59,746 nucleotides of DNA from Prevotella sp. (lineage in GTDB: Bacteria; Bacteroidota; Bacteroidia; Bacteroidales; Bacteroidaceae). The stretch lies in NCBI GenBank assembly GCA_022732315.1, contig JAIJUV010000001.1:1-59746 (forward strand). The letters run 5' to 3'. The number at the start of each line of letters is the position of its first letter. Positions within the stretch are counted from its first letter, which is position 1. A program made the translations under genes and the position numbers. Below are positions 1 to 8,595 of the stretch, in pieces. The notes beneath the pieces are model-generated. The model had not been told where the DNA came from. It worked only from the letters and a program-made list of their open reading frames with translations, and ran no database searches.

Positions 1-699
1 CCAGCAATGGCTCCTTACATCTTCATGGAGCGTAACGGTATTCATATTATCGACCTCAACAAGACTGTTGCTAAGGTTGACGAGGCTGCTGAGGCCCTCA
101 AGGAAATCGCCAAGACAGGTAAGAAGATCCTGTTTGTCGCTACTAAAAAACAAGCTAAGGATACAGTTGCCGAGAAGGCAGCTTCTATCAATATGCCATA
201 CGTAAACGAGCGTTGGGCTGGTGGTATGCTTACCAACTTCCCTACAATCCGTAAGGCAGTTAAGAAAATGACAAACATCGACAAGCTGTTGAACGATGGT
301 ACATTCTCTAACCTCTCAAAGCGTGAGTTGCTGCAGATCAGCCGCCAGCGTGCTAAGTTGGAGAAGAACCTCGGTTCTATCGCAGACTTGACTCGTCTCC
401 CAAGCGCACTCTTCGTTGTTGACGTAATGAAGGAGCACATCGCCGTTAAGGAGGCTAACCGTCTTGGTATCCCTGTGTTCGGTATCGTTGATACTAACTC
501 AGATCCAAAGAATATCGACTACGTTATCCCAGCTAACGATGACGCTAAGGACTCAGTAGAGGCTATCCTCGCTGCAGTTTGCGGTGCTATCGCTGAGGGT
601 CTTGAGGAGCGTAAGGCTGAGAAGGCTGACGACAAGGCTGCTGCAGAGCAGAAGGATCAGCCTAAGAAGAAGGCTGCTCGCAAGGACGAGGCTGAGTAA
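1..699 (+). CDS. rpsB: 30S ribosomal protein S2 (5' end outside window)
   Basis: Small-subunit ribosomal protein that binds 16S rRNA and, with S1, helps position mRNA. The reading frame is open from base 1, and its first visible residues (PAMAPYIFMERNGIHIIDL) correspond to the part of S2 that follows the N-terminal HFGH region, so the true start is upstream of the window. Family motifs seen include RWAGGMLTNF, LPSALFVVDV and GIPVFGIVDTNSDP. The last 30 residues are a Lys/Glu/Ala-rich tail, common in Bacteroidetes S2. It is followed 109 bases on by tsf, the usual rpsB-tsf pair. An imperfect hairpin (723-734 with 743-754) lies in the spacer and could attenuate. Identification is secure. Confidence 0.97.
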   Translation, partial: PAMAPYIFMERNGIHIIDLNKTVAKVDEAAEALKEIAKTGKKILFVATKKQAKDTVAEKAASINMPYVNERWAGGMLTNFPTIRKAVKKMTNIDKLLNDGTFSNLSKRELLQISRQRAKLEKNLGSIADLTRLPSALFVVDVMKEHIAVKEANRLGIPVFGIVDTNSDPKNIDYVIPANDDAKDSVEAILAAVCGAIAEGLEERKAEKADDKAAAEQKDQPKKKAARKDEAE

Positions 700-808
700 T
701 TAGGCAAACAAAAATATACTGGAGCCATTGATTCTGTTTTATGATTCGATGGCTTTAGTACTTTTAAACCAAAGATTATTATTAACTTTTTAATATTAGA
801 AAAATATT

Positions 809-1804
809 ATGGCTGTTTCAATTGAAGATATCAAGAAACTTCGCGCTATGACTGGTGCTGGTCTTGCTGACGTTAAGAAGGCACTCACAGAGGCTGAAGG
901 TGATTTCGATAAGGCAAAGGAGTTGCTCCGTGAGCGTGGTCTCGCTATCGCTGCTAAGCGTTCTGACCGTGAGACTTCTAACGGTTGCGTGCTCGTTAAG
1001 AAGGTTAACGATTTCGCTGCTATCATCGCTCTGAAGTGTGAGACTGACTTCGTAGCTAACGGTGCTGACTTCATCAAGTTGACATCTGACATCCTTGACG
1101 CTGCTATCGCTGCCAAGGCTCATACCCTCGACGAGGTGAAGGCTTTGAAGGTTGGCGAGTCTGATGCTCAGGCTGCTGTTACACAGCGCTCTGGTATCAC
1201 TGGCGAGAAGATGGAGCTCGACGGCTACTGCGTTCTCGAGGGTGATAACATCGAGGTTTACGACCACATGAACAAGCACACTCTCTGTACTATGGTTCAG
1301 CTCAACGAGAACAACGAGGAGGCTGGTCACAAGGTAGCTATGCAGGTAGCTGCTATGCGCCCTGTAGCTCTCGACGAGTCTTCTGTTTCTGAGGAGACAA
1401 AGAAGACAGAGCTCGAGGTTGCTGTTGCCAAGACTAAGGAGGAGCTCGTAGAGAAGGCAGTGAACGCTGCTTTGAAGAAGGCTGGCATCAACCCAGCTCA
1501 CGTTGACTCTGAGGATCACATCGAGAGCAACACCAAGAAGGGTTGGTTGACTCCTGAGCAGGCTGAGGAGGCTCGCAACATCAAGAAGACTGTAGGTGAG
1601 GAGAAGGCTGCTTCTTTGAACCCAACTATGATCCAGAACATCGCTAATGGTCGTCTGGCTAAGTTCTTCAAGGAGAACTGCCTCGTTGACCAGGAGTTCC
1701 AGTTCGGTGATGGCGACAAGCAGACTGTTGCTCAGTATCTCGCTTCTCAGAGCAAGGATCTCAAGATCGTTGCTTACCAGCGCTTTACTCTTGCTGCTGA
1801 GTAA
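809..1804 (+). CDS. tsf: Translation elongation factor Ts
   Basis: Guanine-nucleotide exchange factor that regenerates EF-Tu-GTP in the cytoplasm. The N-terminal UBA-like domain (about residues 1-55) carries the family signature LRAMTGAGLADVKKAL, and the dimerisation core follows with the conserved ALKCETDFVA segment. At 331 residues it is longer than the ~280-residue E. coli protein, as expected for Bacteroidetes, with an extra C-terminal stretch (…QFGDGDKQTVAQYL). ATG at 809 directly gives MAVSIEDIKKLRAMTG, the canonical start. Codon use is strongly biased to a few C- or T-ending codons, as in rpsB, consistent with high expression. A clear terminator follows at 1857-1908. Confidence 0.97.
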   Translation: MAVSIEDIKKLRAMTGAGLADVKKALTEAEGDFDKAKELLRERGLAIAAKRSDRETSNGCVLVKKVNDFAAIIALKCETDFVANGADFIKLTSDILDAAIAAKAHTLDEVKALKVGESDAQAAVTQRSGITGEKMELDGYCVLEGDNIEVYDHMNKHTLCTMVQLNENNEEAGHKVAMQVAAMRPVALDESSVSEETKKTELEVAVAKTKEELVEKAVNAALKKAGINPAHVDSEDHIESNTKKGWLTPEQAEEARNIKKTVGEEKAASLNPTMIQNIANGRLAKFFKENCLVDQEFQFGDGDKQTVAQYLASQSKDLKIVAYQRFTLAAE

Positions 1805-1856
1805 TCATTACTCAAAAGCAAGCATTAATTTGACTTATAGTTAAATTAGAATATCC

Positions 1857-1908
1857 GGGAGTTATGGAGTTAAAGCTTAGCTTTGCTTCTAACTCCCATT
1901 TCTTTTTT
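1857..1908 (+). terminator. Rho-independent terminator after tsf
   Basis: GGGAGTTA (1857-1864) pairs with TAACTCCC (1890-1897); an inner AAAGC/GCTTT stem is also possible, and a T-rich run follows (1898-1908). It ends the rpsB-tsf transcript. It also shows that an ATG at 1864, in frame with the next gene, is not its start because that codon lies inside the hairpin. Confidence 0.75.
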
Positions 1909-1926
1909 ATATATATTTTTGGGGTT

Positions 1927-2544
1927 ATGAAGATATTTGCTATCGGTATGAACTATACCGAACACAATAAATCGCTACATGGAACGTTATCTAAACCAGA
2001 GCGTCCTGTTATTTTTACCAAGGCCGATTCGGCGTTGCTCAACAACGGCAAGCCTTTCTTCATTCCAGACCATCTGGGAAGAATAGAGTATGAAACCGAA
2101 CTGGTGGTGCGCATCTGCAAGTTGGGCAAGACTATTCCGCAGCGCTTTGCCCACCGCTACTATGATGCAGTGACCGTGGGCATCGACTTTACGGCACGCG
2201 AGATGCAGAAGAAACTGAGAGAAGCTGGACAGCCATGGGAACTTGCCAAGGGCTTTGACGGGTCTGCCGCCATCGGAGAATGGGTAGACATCCAGAAGTT
2301 CCGCGACATCCAGGCTATCCATTTCCATCTCAACATCAATGGTGAGAACGTACAGGAAGGCTGTTCGAGCGATATGCTCTACAAGGTGGATGAGATTATC
2401 TCGTACATCAGTCAGTACTTCACGCTGAAGACGGGAGACCTGCTCTATACGGGTTGTCCCACAGGCTGTGGCCCTGTGAAGATTGACGACCACCTGGAGG
2501 GCTATCTGGAAGATAGAAAGGTGCTCGACTTTCATTGTAAATAA
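1927..2544 (+). CDS. Fumarylacetoacetate hydrolase (FAH) family protein
   Basis: Metal-dependent hydrolase/isomerase of the FAH superfamily (2-hydroxyhepta-2,4-diene-1,7-dioate isomerase or acylpyruvase type); the substrate cannot be read from sequence. Family features visible are PVIFTKADSAL near residue 28, the metal-binding pattern YETELVVRI about 25 residues later, VGIDFTARE, and AKGFDGSAAIGEW. At 205 residues it is the short single-domain form. The start is ATG 1927 (MKIFAIGMNY): the longer frame from 1864 begins inside the tsf terminator, and a TATTTTTG element (1914-1921) ends five bases before this ATG. It stands alone; its neighbours give no pathway. Confidence 0.85.
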   Translation: MKIFAIGMNYTEHNKSLHGTLSKPERPVIFTKADSALLNNGKPFFIPDHLGRIEYETELVVRICKLGKTIPQRFAHRYYDAVTVGIDFTAREMQKKLREAGQPWELAKGFDGSAAIGEWVDIQKFRDIQAIHFHLNINGENVQEGCSSDMLYKVDEIISYISQYFTLKTGDLLYTGCPTGCGPVKIDDHLEGYLEDRKVLDFHCK

Positions 2545-2596
2545 TCGAATTGAAGTCCCTTTATGGGATGGATCTAAAATCCTTGCTTAGGAATAT

Positions 2597-5500
2597 ATGA
2601 ACAGAAATAAGATTTTGAAAATCTTCGGACTTTGGTTGTGCCTCATGGCGATGGCAATGCCTGCTTCGGCACAGAAATTCTTTAACCTCACCTCGCAAGA
2701 GGTGAAGGTAGATTCAGTGTTGCCTCAATTTGTGTATTCCTTCCCCCTGCAAGGAGCTTATCAAGACTCTATTTATACGGTAGAGGTGAAATATCCGGAG
2801 TATGTGGATATGCCGGCTACCGATATTGTAAACTATAACCGCCTCTCGGGAGCTGCGCTCCCTGAGCAGGTGGCTATCAACCAGCAAGTTACTGAATGCC
2901 GTAAGGAGGGTTTGCTGGTTGTTGCTTTCTCTCCTTTGGTATTCCGAAACAATCGTTATCAGGTTTTGGCGAGCTTCATGCTGGACGTGAAAGCCCGTCC
3001 CTTGAAGCGTGCCCAAATCAAGGCTCGCTTGCTGAGTCGTGCAGATAATGATGCTAATTCCATCTATGCAGCACACTCGGTGTTGGCAAGCGGGAAATGG
3101 GCTAAGATTAGAGTGAGTGAAACAGGTGTGCATCAGCTGACTACGGATGTGGTGCGTAGAGCAGGTTTTACCGACATCAATAAGGTGAAAATCTATGGCT
3201 ATGGCGGTAATCTGCAAAATGAGGCACTTTATGCAGAAGACATCAAGGAAACTGATGATTTGAAGGAAGTAGAACAGTGTGTGGTGGATGGAAAGCATTA
3301 TTTCTATGCACGTGGACCTGTGAGTTGGAAAAACGACCTTCGTGTTAGAAATCCATATTCTGATTATGGCTATTATTTCATTACCCAGACTGATGAGGCT
3401 CCTACCTTGATAGATTCGGCTGCCTTTGTGCAGGCCAACTATCCGCAGAGTGAGCATTATCACTCGCTTTATGAGGTGGATGGCTACAGCTGGTTCCCGG
3501 GAGGAAGAAATCTCTTCAACCCAACTGCGGTGAAAGTGGGAGAAAGCCAGAATGTGGTGATTGTTAATAAAACAGGCAATTCTAGCGGAAAGGTGACTGT
3601 GGCTGTCAGTTCAGGTATCAACAGTACGGTTTCAATTCTTAAGAATGGAACCGCTTTGGGGACATTGGCCTTGACACTTCCTCTCAATAGTACGGGAGGA
3701 ACTTATTCCAAGGGAGTAGTGAACAGTACTTCCTATTTCCTTTCCGATTTGAAGGAGAAAGATACGATTTCCATCAAGCCGCTTACGGGAGGTCCTGTGC
3801 GTCTGGATTATGTATCCATGCGCTGGGACGCCAAGATTCCATTTGTCGGTTTTGGCAAGGAGGTTCCTGCTGCCCAGTATGTTTATGGCATTACCAATCA
3901 GGATCATCATGCCGATCCGCTGGCAGATATGGTCATCATCATTCCTACATCCCAGAAACTGCTGAAGCAGGCTCAGAGACTGAAGGAATTCCACGAAAGC
4001 CACGATAGTCTCCGTGTGAACATTGTTCCTGCTGATGAATTGTATAATGAATTCTCCAGTGGAACCCCTGATGCCAATGCCTATCGCCGCTATCTGCGTA
4101 TGTTGACCGATAAGGCAACCAAGGCAGAAGATATGCCGAAATATCTCTTGCTTTTCGGAGATTGCGTGTGGGATAATAGAATGCTTACATCCGATTGCCG
4201 CAACCTGAATCCGGATGACTATCTGCTCTGCCATGAGAGTGAAGACTCTTTCAGTGAGGTATATTGTTACGTGAGTGATAGTTGGTTGGGTATCATCGGC
4301 GAAGGAAAAGGCGGAGATCCTAAAACGGAGTTGCAGGATATTGCCGTGGGAAGATTCCCTGTGACTACAGTCGAAGAAGCCAAGATTATGGTTGATAAGA
4401 CCATCAACTATATGAAGAACGAAAATGCCGGTGCCTGGCAGAACACCCTGATGTTCATGGGTGACGACGGTAACGACAACCTCCACATGAAGGATGCGAA
4501 TGAAGTGGCTGATGATGTGGCTACGCTTTATCCTGACTATCTGATAAAGAAGGTGATGTGGGATGCTTATACCCTAGAGACCTCTTCTACGGGTAATACT
4601 TACCCAGAGGTGACTAGAATCATCAAGCAGCAGCAAAATGCGGGTGCTTTGATTATGGATTATGCCGGACATGGAAGCCAGACGCAGATATCGCATGAAA
4701 GTGTGCTCAAGATTACGGATTTTGAAAATTTCCGTAATGCTAACTTGCCTTTGTGGGTAACGGCTTCCTGCGACATCATGCCATTCGATGGTGTGGTTTC
4801 TACGGTTGGCGAGTCCGCCTTGCTGAATGCAAATGGAGGAGCCGTGGCCTTCTATGGTACTACACGTACGGTGTTTGCCCAGGAGAACAAGTATATCAAT
4901 CGTGCTTTTATGCGTCGCGTGTTAAGTACTGTGAATGGTAAGCCTATCACCATCGGCGAAGCCCACCGGTTGGCACAGAATGATGTGATAACCGGAGCTG
5001 CGAAAGAAGGTGAGAGTGATCGCACGCAAAACCATCTGCAATATTCCCTGCTGGGTGACCCTGCCTTATCGCTGAATTTCCCTACCATGAAGGTGGTGCT
5101 CGATTCCATCAATGGCATTGCTTGTGAGCGTACTGATACGATGCCGAAATTGAAAGCTGGTTCTATAGCCAGGATTGCCGGTCATATAGAAGGAAAGACA
5201 GACTATCAGGGCGTGGTTACTGCTACGGTGAGAGATTCCAAGGAACTCATTACCTGTAAACGGAATAACACGAAAGAAGCAGATAAAGCCTTCCAGTTCT
5301 ATGATCGCCAGAAAACGCTCTATCAGGGCTCCGACAGCGTATCAAACGGAAAGTTCTCTTTCAGCTTTGCCGTTCCAAAGGACATCAACTATTCGGATGC
5401 TACGGGATTGCTGAACCTTTATTCCATCAGCAATGATAAGACGATGAGAGCTCATGGAACCAGTGAAAAGTTTACGGTGGGTGGTAGCGTAGAATCAAGA

Positions 5501-6163
5501 AACGATTCCATCGGTCCATCTATCTACTGTTATCTTAACTCGCCATCATTTGTGGATGGAGGCGATGTGAATACCACTCCATTCTTTGTGGCTAAGCTTT
5601 CGGATAGGGATGGCATCAATGCTGCAGGAAGTGGTATCGGTCACGATTTGCAGTTGGTGATTGATGGTGATATGACCAAGACTTACAATCTCAATGATTA
5701 TTTCACCTACGACTTCGGCACCTATACCAGTGGCTCTACCTATTATAGTATTCCTGAGTTGGCACCAGGCAAGCACCAGCTTACCTTCAGAGCTTGGGAT
5801 ATCCAGAACAACAGTTCTACCACAACGCTCAACTTCAATGTGGTGTCAGGCTTGAGACCATCGCTCTTCGATATTGGTGTAACAGAGAATCCGGCAAAGA
5901 CCTCTACCACCTTCATCGTATCGCATGATAGAAGGGAGAGCAATATGGATGTGGTTATCGAACTCTTTGATACATCGGGCAGACAGCTCTGGCGTCATGC
6001 TGAGAGTGGAATCCCTACATCTGATACCTATACTGTGACATGGAACCTGTCGGTAGATGGCGGACGACCATTGGGTACGGGTGTTTATCTGTATCGGGTG
6101 AAGGTGGCTTCAGAAGGAAGCAGTTATACTTCGAAGGCCAAAAAACTGATAGTCGTAAGATAA
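2597..6163 (+). CDS. porU: Type IX secretion sortase PorU (C25 family)
   Basis: Cell-surface transpeptidase of the type IX secretion system; in the known system it cleaves the C-terminal signal of cargo proteins and attaches them to A-LPS. The 1188-residue protein has a signal peptide ending MAMPASAQ, a long beta-rich N-terminal region, a gingipain-like C25 domain with the catalytic pair His692 (DYAGHGSQ) and Cys725 (TASCDIMPFDG), and a final ~90-residue sorting-type domain ending GVYLYRV…KKLIVVR. The length agrees with the ~1150-residue P. gingivalis protein. porV follows 65 bases downstream, the arrangement known from P. gingivalis. Orthology rests on the dyad, length and porV neighbour. 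Confidence 0.93.
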   Translation: MNRNKILKIFGLWLCLMAMAMPASAQKFFNLTSQEVKVDSVLPQFVYSFPLQGAYQDSIYTVEVKYPEYVDMPATDIVNYNRLSGAALPEQVAINQQVTECRKEGLLVVAFSPLVFRNNRYQVLASFMLDVKARPLKRAQIKARLLSRADNDANSIYAAHSVLASGKWAKIRVSETGVHQLTTDVVRRAGFTDINKVKIYGYGGNLQNEALYAEDIKETDDLKEVEQCVVDGKHYFYARGPVSWKNDLRVRNPYSDYGYYFITQTDEAPTLIDSAAFVQANYPQSEHYHSLYEVDGYSWFPGGRNLFNPTAVKVGESQNVVIVNKTGNSSGKVTVAVSSGINSTVSILKNGTALGTLALTLPLNSTGGTYSKGVVNSTSYFLSDLKEKDTISIKPLTGGPVRLDYVSMRWDAKIPFVGFGKEVPAAQYVYGITNQDHHADPLADMVIIIPTSQKLLKQAQRLKEFHESHDSLRVNIVPADELYNEFSSGTPDANAYRRYLRMLTDKATKAEDMPKYLLLFGDCVWDNRMLTSDCRNLNPDDYLLCHESEDSFSEVYCYVSDSWLGIIGEGKGGDPKTELQDIAVGRFPVTTVEEAKIMVDKTINYMKNENAGAWQNTLMFMGDDGNDNLHMKDANEVADDVATLYPDYLIKKVMWDAYTLETSSTGNTYPEVTRIIKQQQNAGALIMDYAGHGSQTQISHESVLKITDFENFRNANLPLWVTASCDIMPFDGVVSTVGESALLNANGGAVAFYGTTRTVFAQENKYINRAFMRRVLSTVNGKPITIGEAHRLAQNDVITGAAKEGESDRTQNHLQYSLLGDPALSLNFPTMKVVLDSINGIACERTDTMPKLKAGSIARIAGHIEGKTDYQGVVTATVRDSKELITCKRNNTKEADKAFQFYDRQKTLYQGSDSVSNGKFSFSFAVPKDINYSDATGLLNLYSISNDKTMRAHGTSEKFTVGGSVESRNDSIGPSIYCYLNSPSFVDGGDVNTTPFFVAKLSDRDGINAAGSGIGHDLQLVIDGDMTKTYNLNDYFTYDFGTYTSGSTYYSIPELAPGKHQLTFRAWDIQNNSSTTTLNFNVVSGLRPSLFDIGVTENPAKTSTTFIVSHDRRESNMDVVIELFDTSGRQLWRHAESGIPTSDTYTVTWNLSVDGGRPLGTGVYLYRVKVASEGSSYTSKAKKLIVVR

Positions 6164-6228
6164 GCTTTTTGGATGAGGTAAGTGCTTGAATATAAGAAAG
6201 AATAAAGAAACAATAAATAATATAAGAA

Positions 6229-7419
6229 ATGATGAATAGAAGAACAATCAGAATATTCGCAATAGGCTTGCTCTCAGTGTTCGCATTGAATGCAAGTGCG
6301 AATGATGACGATACAAAAGAGTCTCTTTTCAATCCGGTGAACTATGCTGTGATTTCGCAGACCATTGCCCCTGATGCCCGTGGTGGCGGTTTGGGAGATG
6401 TGGGTGCGGCTACCGATCCGGATGTGAATTCACAGTATTGGAACCCGGCTAAATATCCGTTTAATATCTCCAGGGCAGGAGTGGTTTTGAACTTTACCCC
6501 ATGGCTGCGCTCCTTGGTCAACGACATGAACCTGGCTTATCTGTCGGGTTACTATCGCATCGGAGACTATAGTGCCGTGTCAGCTTCTCTCCGCTATTTC
6601 AACATGGGTGAAGTGTTTACACAAGATCCTAACGAGAATGCCAATGCCATGACCATCAATCCATACGAGATGTCGCTGGATGTGGCTTACTCTATGATGC
6701 TGAGCGAGAAGTTCTCCCTGGCTGCAGCTATCCGCTGGATTTATTCCGACTTGCGTTTCGACTATACAGAGGAAAACTCTCCAGCTTCAGCCTTTGCAGC
6801 CGATATTGCTGCCTACTATCAGAACTATATCAACATCGGACAGCGTGAGTGCCAGTTGGGTGTGGGTTTGAATATCTCTAACATCGGTAGTAAGATTACC
6901 TTCAGCGGTAAGGAGTATGGTGAGTTCCTGCCTACCAACATGCGTCTGGGTGCATCCCTGATGATTCCTATTGACGAGTACAACCGTTTCACAATTTCTG
7001 CTGATGCCAATAAGTACCTGGTTCCTACCGTTCCTGCTCAGGAAGAGGGAGAGGATAACTCGGAGTATGAAGACCGTGTGCATCGTGAATATGATGATAT
7101 TTCGGGTATCAGCGGTATCTTCAAGAGTTTCGGCGATGCTCCAGGCGGTTTCAAGGAGGAGTTGGAGGAAATCAACTATGGTGTAGGTGCAGAGTATATC
7201 TATAACGATAAGTTCGCGCTCCGTGCCGGTTATCACCATGAGAGCCAGAGCAAGGGTAACCGCAAGTATTTCACCGTGGGTGCCGGTTTCAAGATGAACG
7301 TCTTCTCGCTGGATGCTGCCTATGTGGTGGCTACAGCCAAGAGTAACCCATTGGACCAGACTTTGCGCTTCACTCTTTCATTCGATATGGATGGTTTGAA
7401 GGACCTCTTTAAGAGATAG
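6229..7419 (+). CDS. porV: Type IX secretion outer-membrane protein PorV
   Basis: Outer-membrane 14-strand FadL-like barrel that, in characterised systems, receives cargo from the translocon and shuttles it to PorU. A signal peptide (to ALNASA, about residue 25) is followed by the family start FNPVNYAVISQTIAPDARGGGLGDVGAATDPDVNSQYWNPAKYP (shown in two halves in the protein, about residues 32-80). The remainder alternates amphipathic strands and ends in an aromatic strand (LRFTLSFDMDGL). 396 residues fits the family. Two adjacent ATGs (6229, 6232) are possible. It almost certainly shares a transcript with porU, the sortase it partners. Confidence 0.92.
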   Translation: MMNRRTIRIFAIGLLSVFALNASANDDDTKESLFNPVNYAVISQTIAPDARGGGLGDVGAATDPDVNSQYWNPAKYPFNISRAGVVLNFTPWLRSLVNDMNLAYLSGYYRIGDYSAVSASLRYFNMGEVFTQDPNENANAMTINPYEMSLDVAYSMMLSEKFSLAAAIRWIYSDLRFDYTEENSPASAFAADIAAYYQNYINIGQRECQLGVGLNISNIGSKITFSGKEYGEFLPTNMRLGASLMIPIDEYNRFTISADANKYLVPTVPAQEEGEDNSEYEDRVHREYDDISGISGIFKSFGDAPGGFKEELEEINYGVGAEYIYNDKFALRAGYHHESQSKGNRKYFTVGAGFKMNVFSLDAAYVVATAKSNPLDQTLRFTLSFDMDGLKDLFKR

Positions 7420-7475
7420 TTCTTTAAGTTAATAGTTTATAGTTGATAATTTATAGATGTTGGGAGAAATATAAT

Positions 7476-7955
7476 ATGGATATACGTGTAGGATTTGGAT
7501 ATGATGTCCACAAACTGGTGGAGAACCGCGATTTGTGGCTCGGAGGAATCAAGATAGACTATGAGTTGGGATTGCTGGGTCATAGCGATGCCGATGTATT
7601 GATACATGCCATTTGTGATGCACTTTTGGGTGCTGCCAATATGCGCGACATCGGTTATCACTTCCCTGATACGGCAGCAGAGACACTGAATGTGGATTCC
7701 AAGATATTGCTCAAGAAAACTATGGATCTGATTGCTACCAAGGGATATACCTTGGGCAATATTGATGCCACAGTCTGTGCCGAGCGCCCAAAACTCAATC
7801 CTCATGTGCCAGCCATGAAGGCTTGTCTGGCAGAAGTGATGGGAGTGGATGAGGATCAGATTTCCATTAAGGCAACGACCACCGAAAAGCTCGGCTTTAC
7901 GGGAAGAATGGAAGGAATCTCAGCTTATGCCACCGTGTTGATACAAAGGGCATAA
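7476..7955 (+). CDS. ispF: 2-C-methyl-D-erythritol 2,4-cyclodiphosphate synthase
   Basis: MEP isoprenoid-pathway enzyme that cyclises CDP-methylerythritol phosphate with loss of CMP; it is a Zn-dependent trimer. Hallmarks: GFGYDVHKL at the N-terminus (metal-binding Asp and His), LGHSDADVLIHAICDALLGA, and the C-terminal ISIKATTTEKLGFTGRMEGI. 159 residues is standard. The start is ATG 7476 (MDIRVGFGYDVH); the earlier ATG at 7443 lies in the heptad-type spacer repeat. dxr and ispD of the same pathway are elsewhere in this window, so the pathway genes are not clustered. Confidence 0.96.
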   Translation: MDIRVGFGYDVHKLVENRDLWLGGIKIDYELGLLGHSDADVLIHAICDALLGAANMRDIGYHFPDTAAETLNVDSKILLKKTMDLIATKGYTLGNIDATVCAERPKLNPHVPAMKACLAEVMGVDEDQISIKATTTEKLGFTGRMEGISAYATVLIQRA

Positions 7956-8051
7956 TTACACTCAAAAGGTGTTAAGAACTATTGATTTATAGCAATTCCT
8001 TTGATGCAAATCAAAAAATATTCAAAAAGGAAGCATTTTTTTGATGAAACA

Positions 8052-8083
8052 TTTGGTAAATAGAAAAAATCATCGTATCTTTG
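8052..8083 (+). promoter_or_regulatory. Bacteroidetes-type promoter
   Basis: TTTGG (8052-8056) and TATCTTTG (8076-8083) are separated by 20 bases, matching the Bacteroidetes sigma-ABfr consensus. No open reading frame of convincing length follows before the terminator at 8229-8269, so it probably drives a short RNA. Confidence 0.6.
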
Positions 8084-8087
8084 CACC

Positions 8088-8269
8088 GTCAAAAGGTTAA
8101 TAGATTGTTTAGGTTAGTAGTAATAGATTTAGGTTTTTAGTTATTAGGTTTTAAGGTAGATTGTTTAACAGATAATTGAGAAGGTCGTGAGACTATTTTG
8201 ATTAGATTTTTTTAAGTTAAACATAAGTGCATGCCACAGCTCGTTGAGAGTTGTGGCATGTTTCTTTTT
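8088..8269 (+). ncRNA. Candidate small RNA with terminator
   Basis: Transcription from the 8076-8083 element would give a ~180-base AT-rich RNA without a convincing ORF. GTCAAAA at its 5' end (8088-8094) can pair with TTTTGAT (8196-8202) using one G-U. It ends in a 13-bp stem (about 8229-8241 with 8248-8260, one G-U) followed by TTTCTTTTT, a textbook terminator. I cannot match it to a named family. Confidence 0.4.
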
Positions 8270-8340
8270 GCTTGAGGCTTATTTCAATCTTGGTTCATCA
8301 CCTTTTTGCTTGAGGCTTATCTCAATCTTTGTTCATAACC

Positions 8341-8410
8341 TTTGAATGTGTATTCAAAGCTTTTGAACGTATGTTCAAAGGCTTTGAACTTAAGTTCAAA
8401 AGCTTTGAAC
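8341..8410. repeat. Phased palindrome array, 21-bp period
   Basis: Three 18-bp palindromes of the form TTTGAAC-N4-GTTCAAA start at 8341 (degenerate: TTTGAA-N6-TTCAAA), 8362 and 8383, and a fourth half-site TTTGAAC starts at 8404. The spacing is exactly 21 bp, two helical turns, so all units face the same side of the DNA. It sits between the terminator at 8269 and the promoter at 8530. Confidence 0.8.
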
Positions 8411-8529
8411 ATAACTTTCTTCTAAGGAACATAACTTTTTCTATTAGTAATAAAAGGTTTTATTACTAGTCTTATTAACTGTCATCCCACTTTTTGGAGC
8501 GAATCTTTAAAGAAAAGCCTTCATTTCTT

Positions 8530-8559
8530 TTGTTAGCACATTTTTTTTCGTTATCTTTG
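8530..8559 (+). promoter_or_regulatory. Promoter of the GT4/GT2 gene pair
   Basis: TTG (8530-8532) and TATCTTTG (8552-8559) are 19 bases apart. Transcription would begin near 8565, about 30 bases before the ATG at 8596, which rules out the earlier in-frame ATG at 8494. Confidence 0.7.
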
Positions 8560-8595
8560 CAACTGAAAGCTATAAATAAAAGCTATTATAAGAAG

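Larger units (their letters stand above)
7956..8595. other. Gene-free stretch with RNA candidate, tandem repeats and palindrome array
   Basis: No credible protein gene is seen. From left to right it holds a promoter (8052-8083), a possible untranslated transcript ending in a strong hairpin (about 8088-8269), two imperfect copies of a ~37-bp direct repeat (8266-8302, 8303-8340), a palindrome array (8341-8410), two copies of GAACATAACTTT (8407-8418 and 8427-8438), an 11-bp inverted repeat (8445-8468), and the promoter of the next gene (8530-8559). Confidence 0.6.

Noticed and set aside
1864..1926. Longer N-terminus for the FAH-family protein
   Set aside because: The extension is encoded by the tsf terminator hairpin and its T run.
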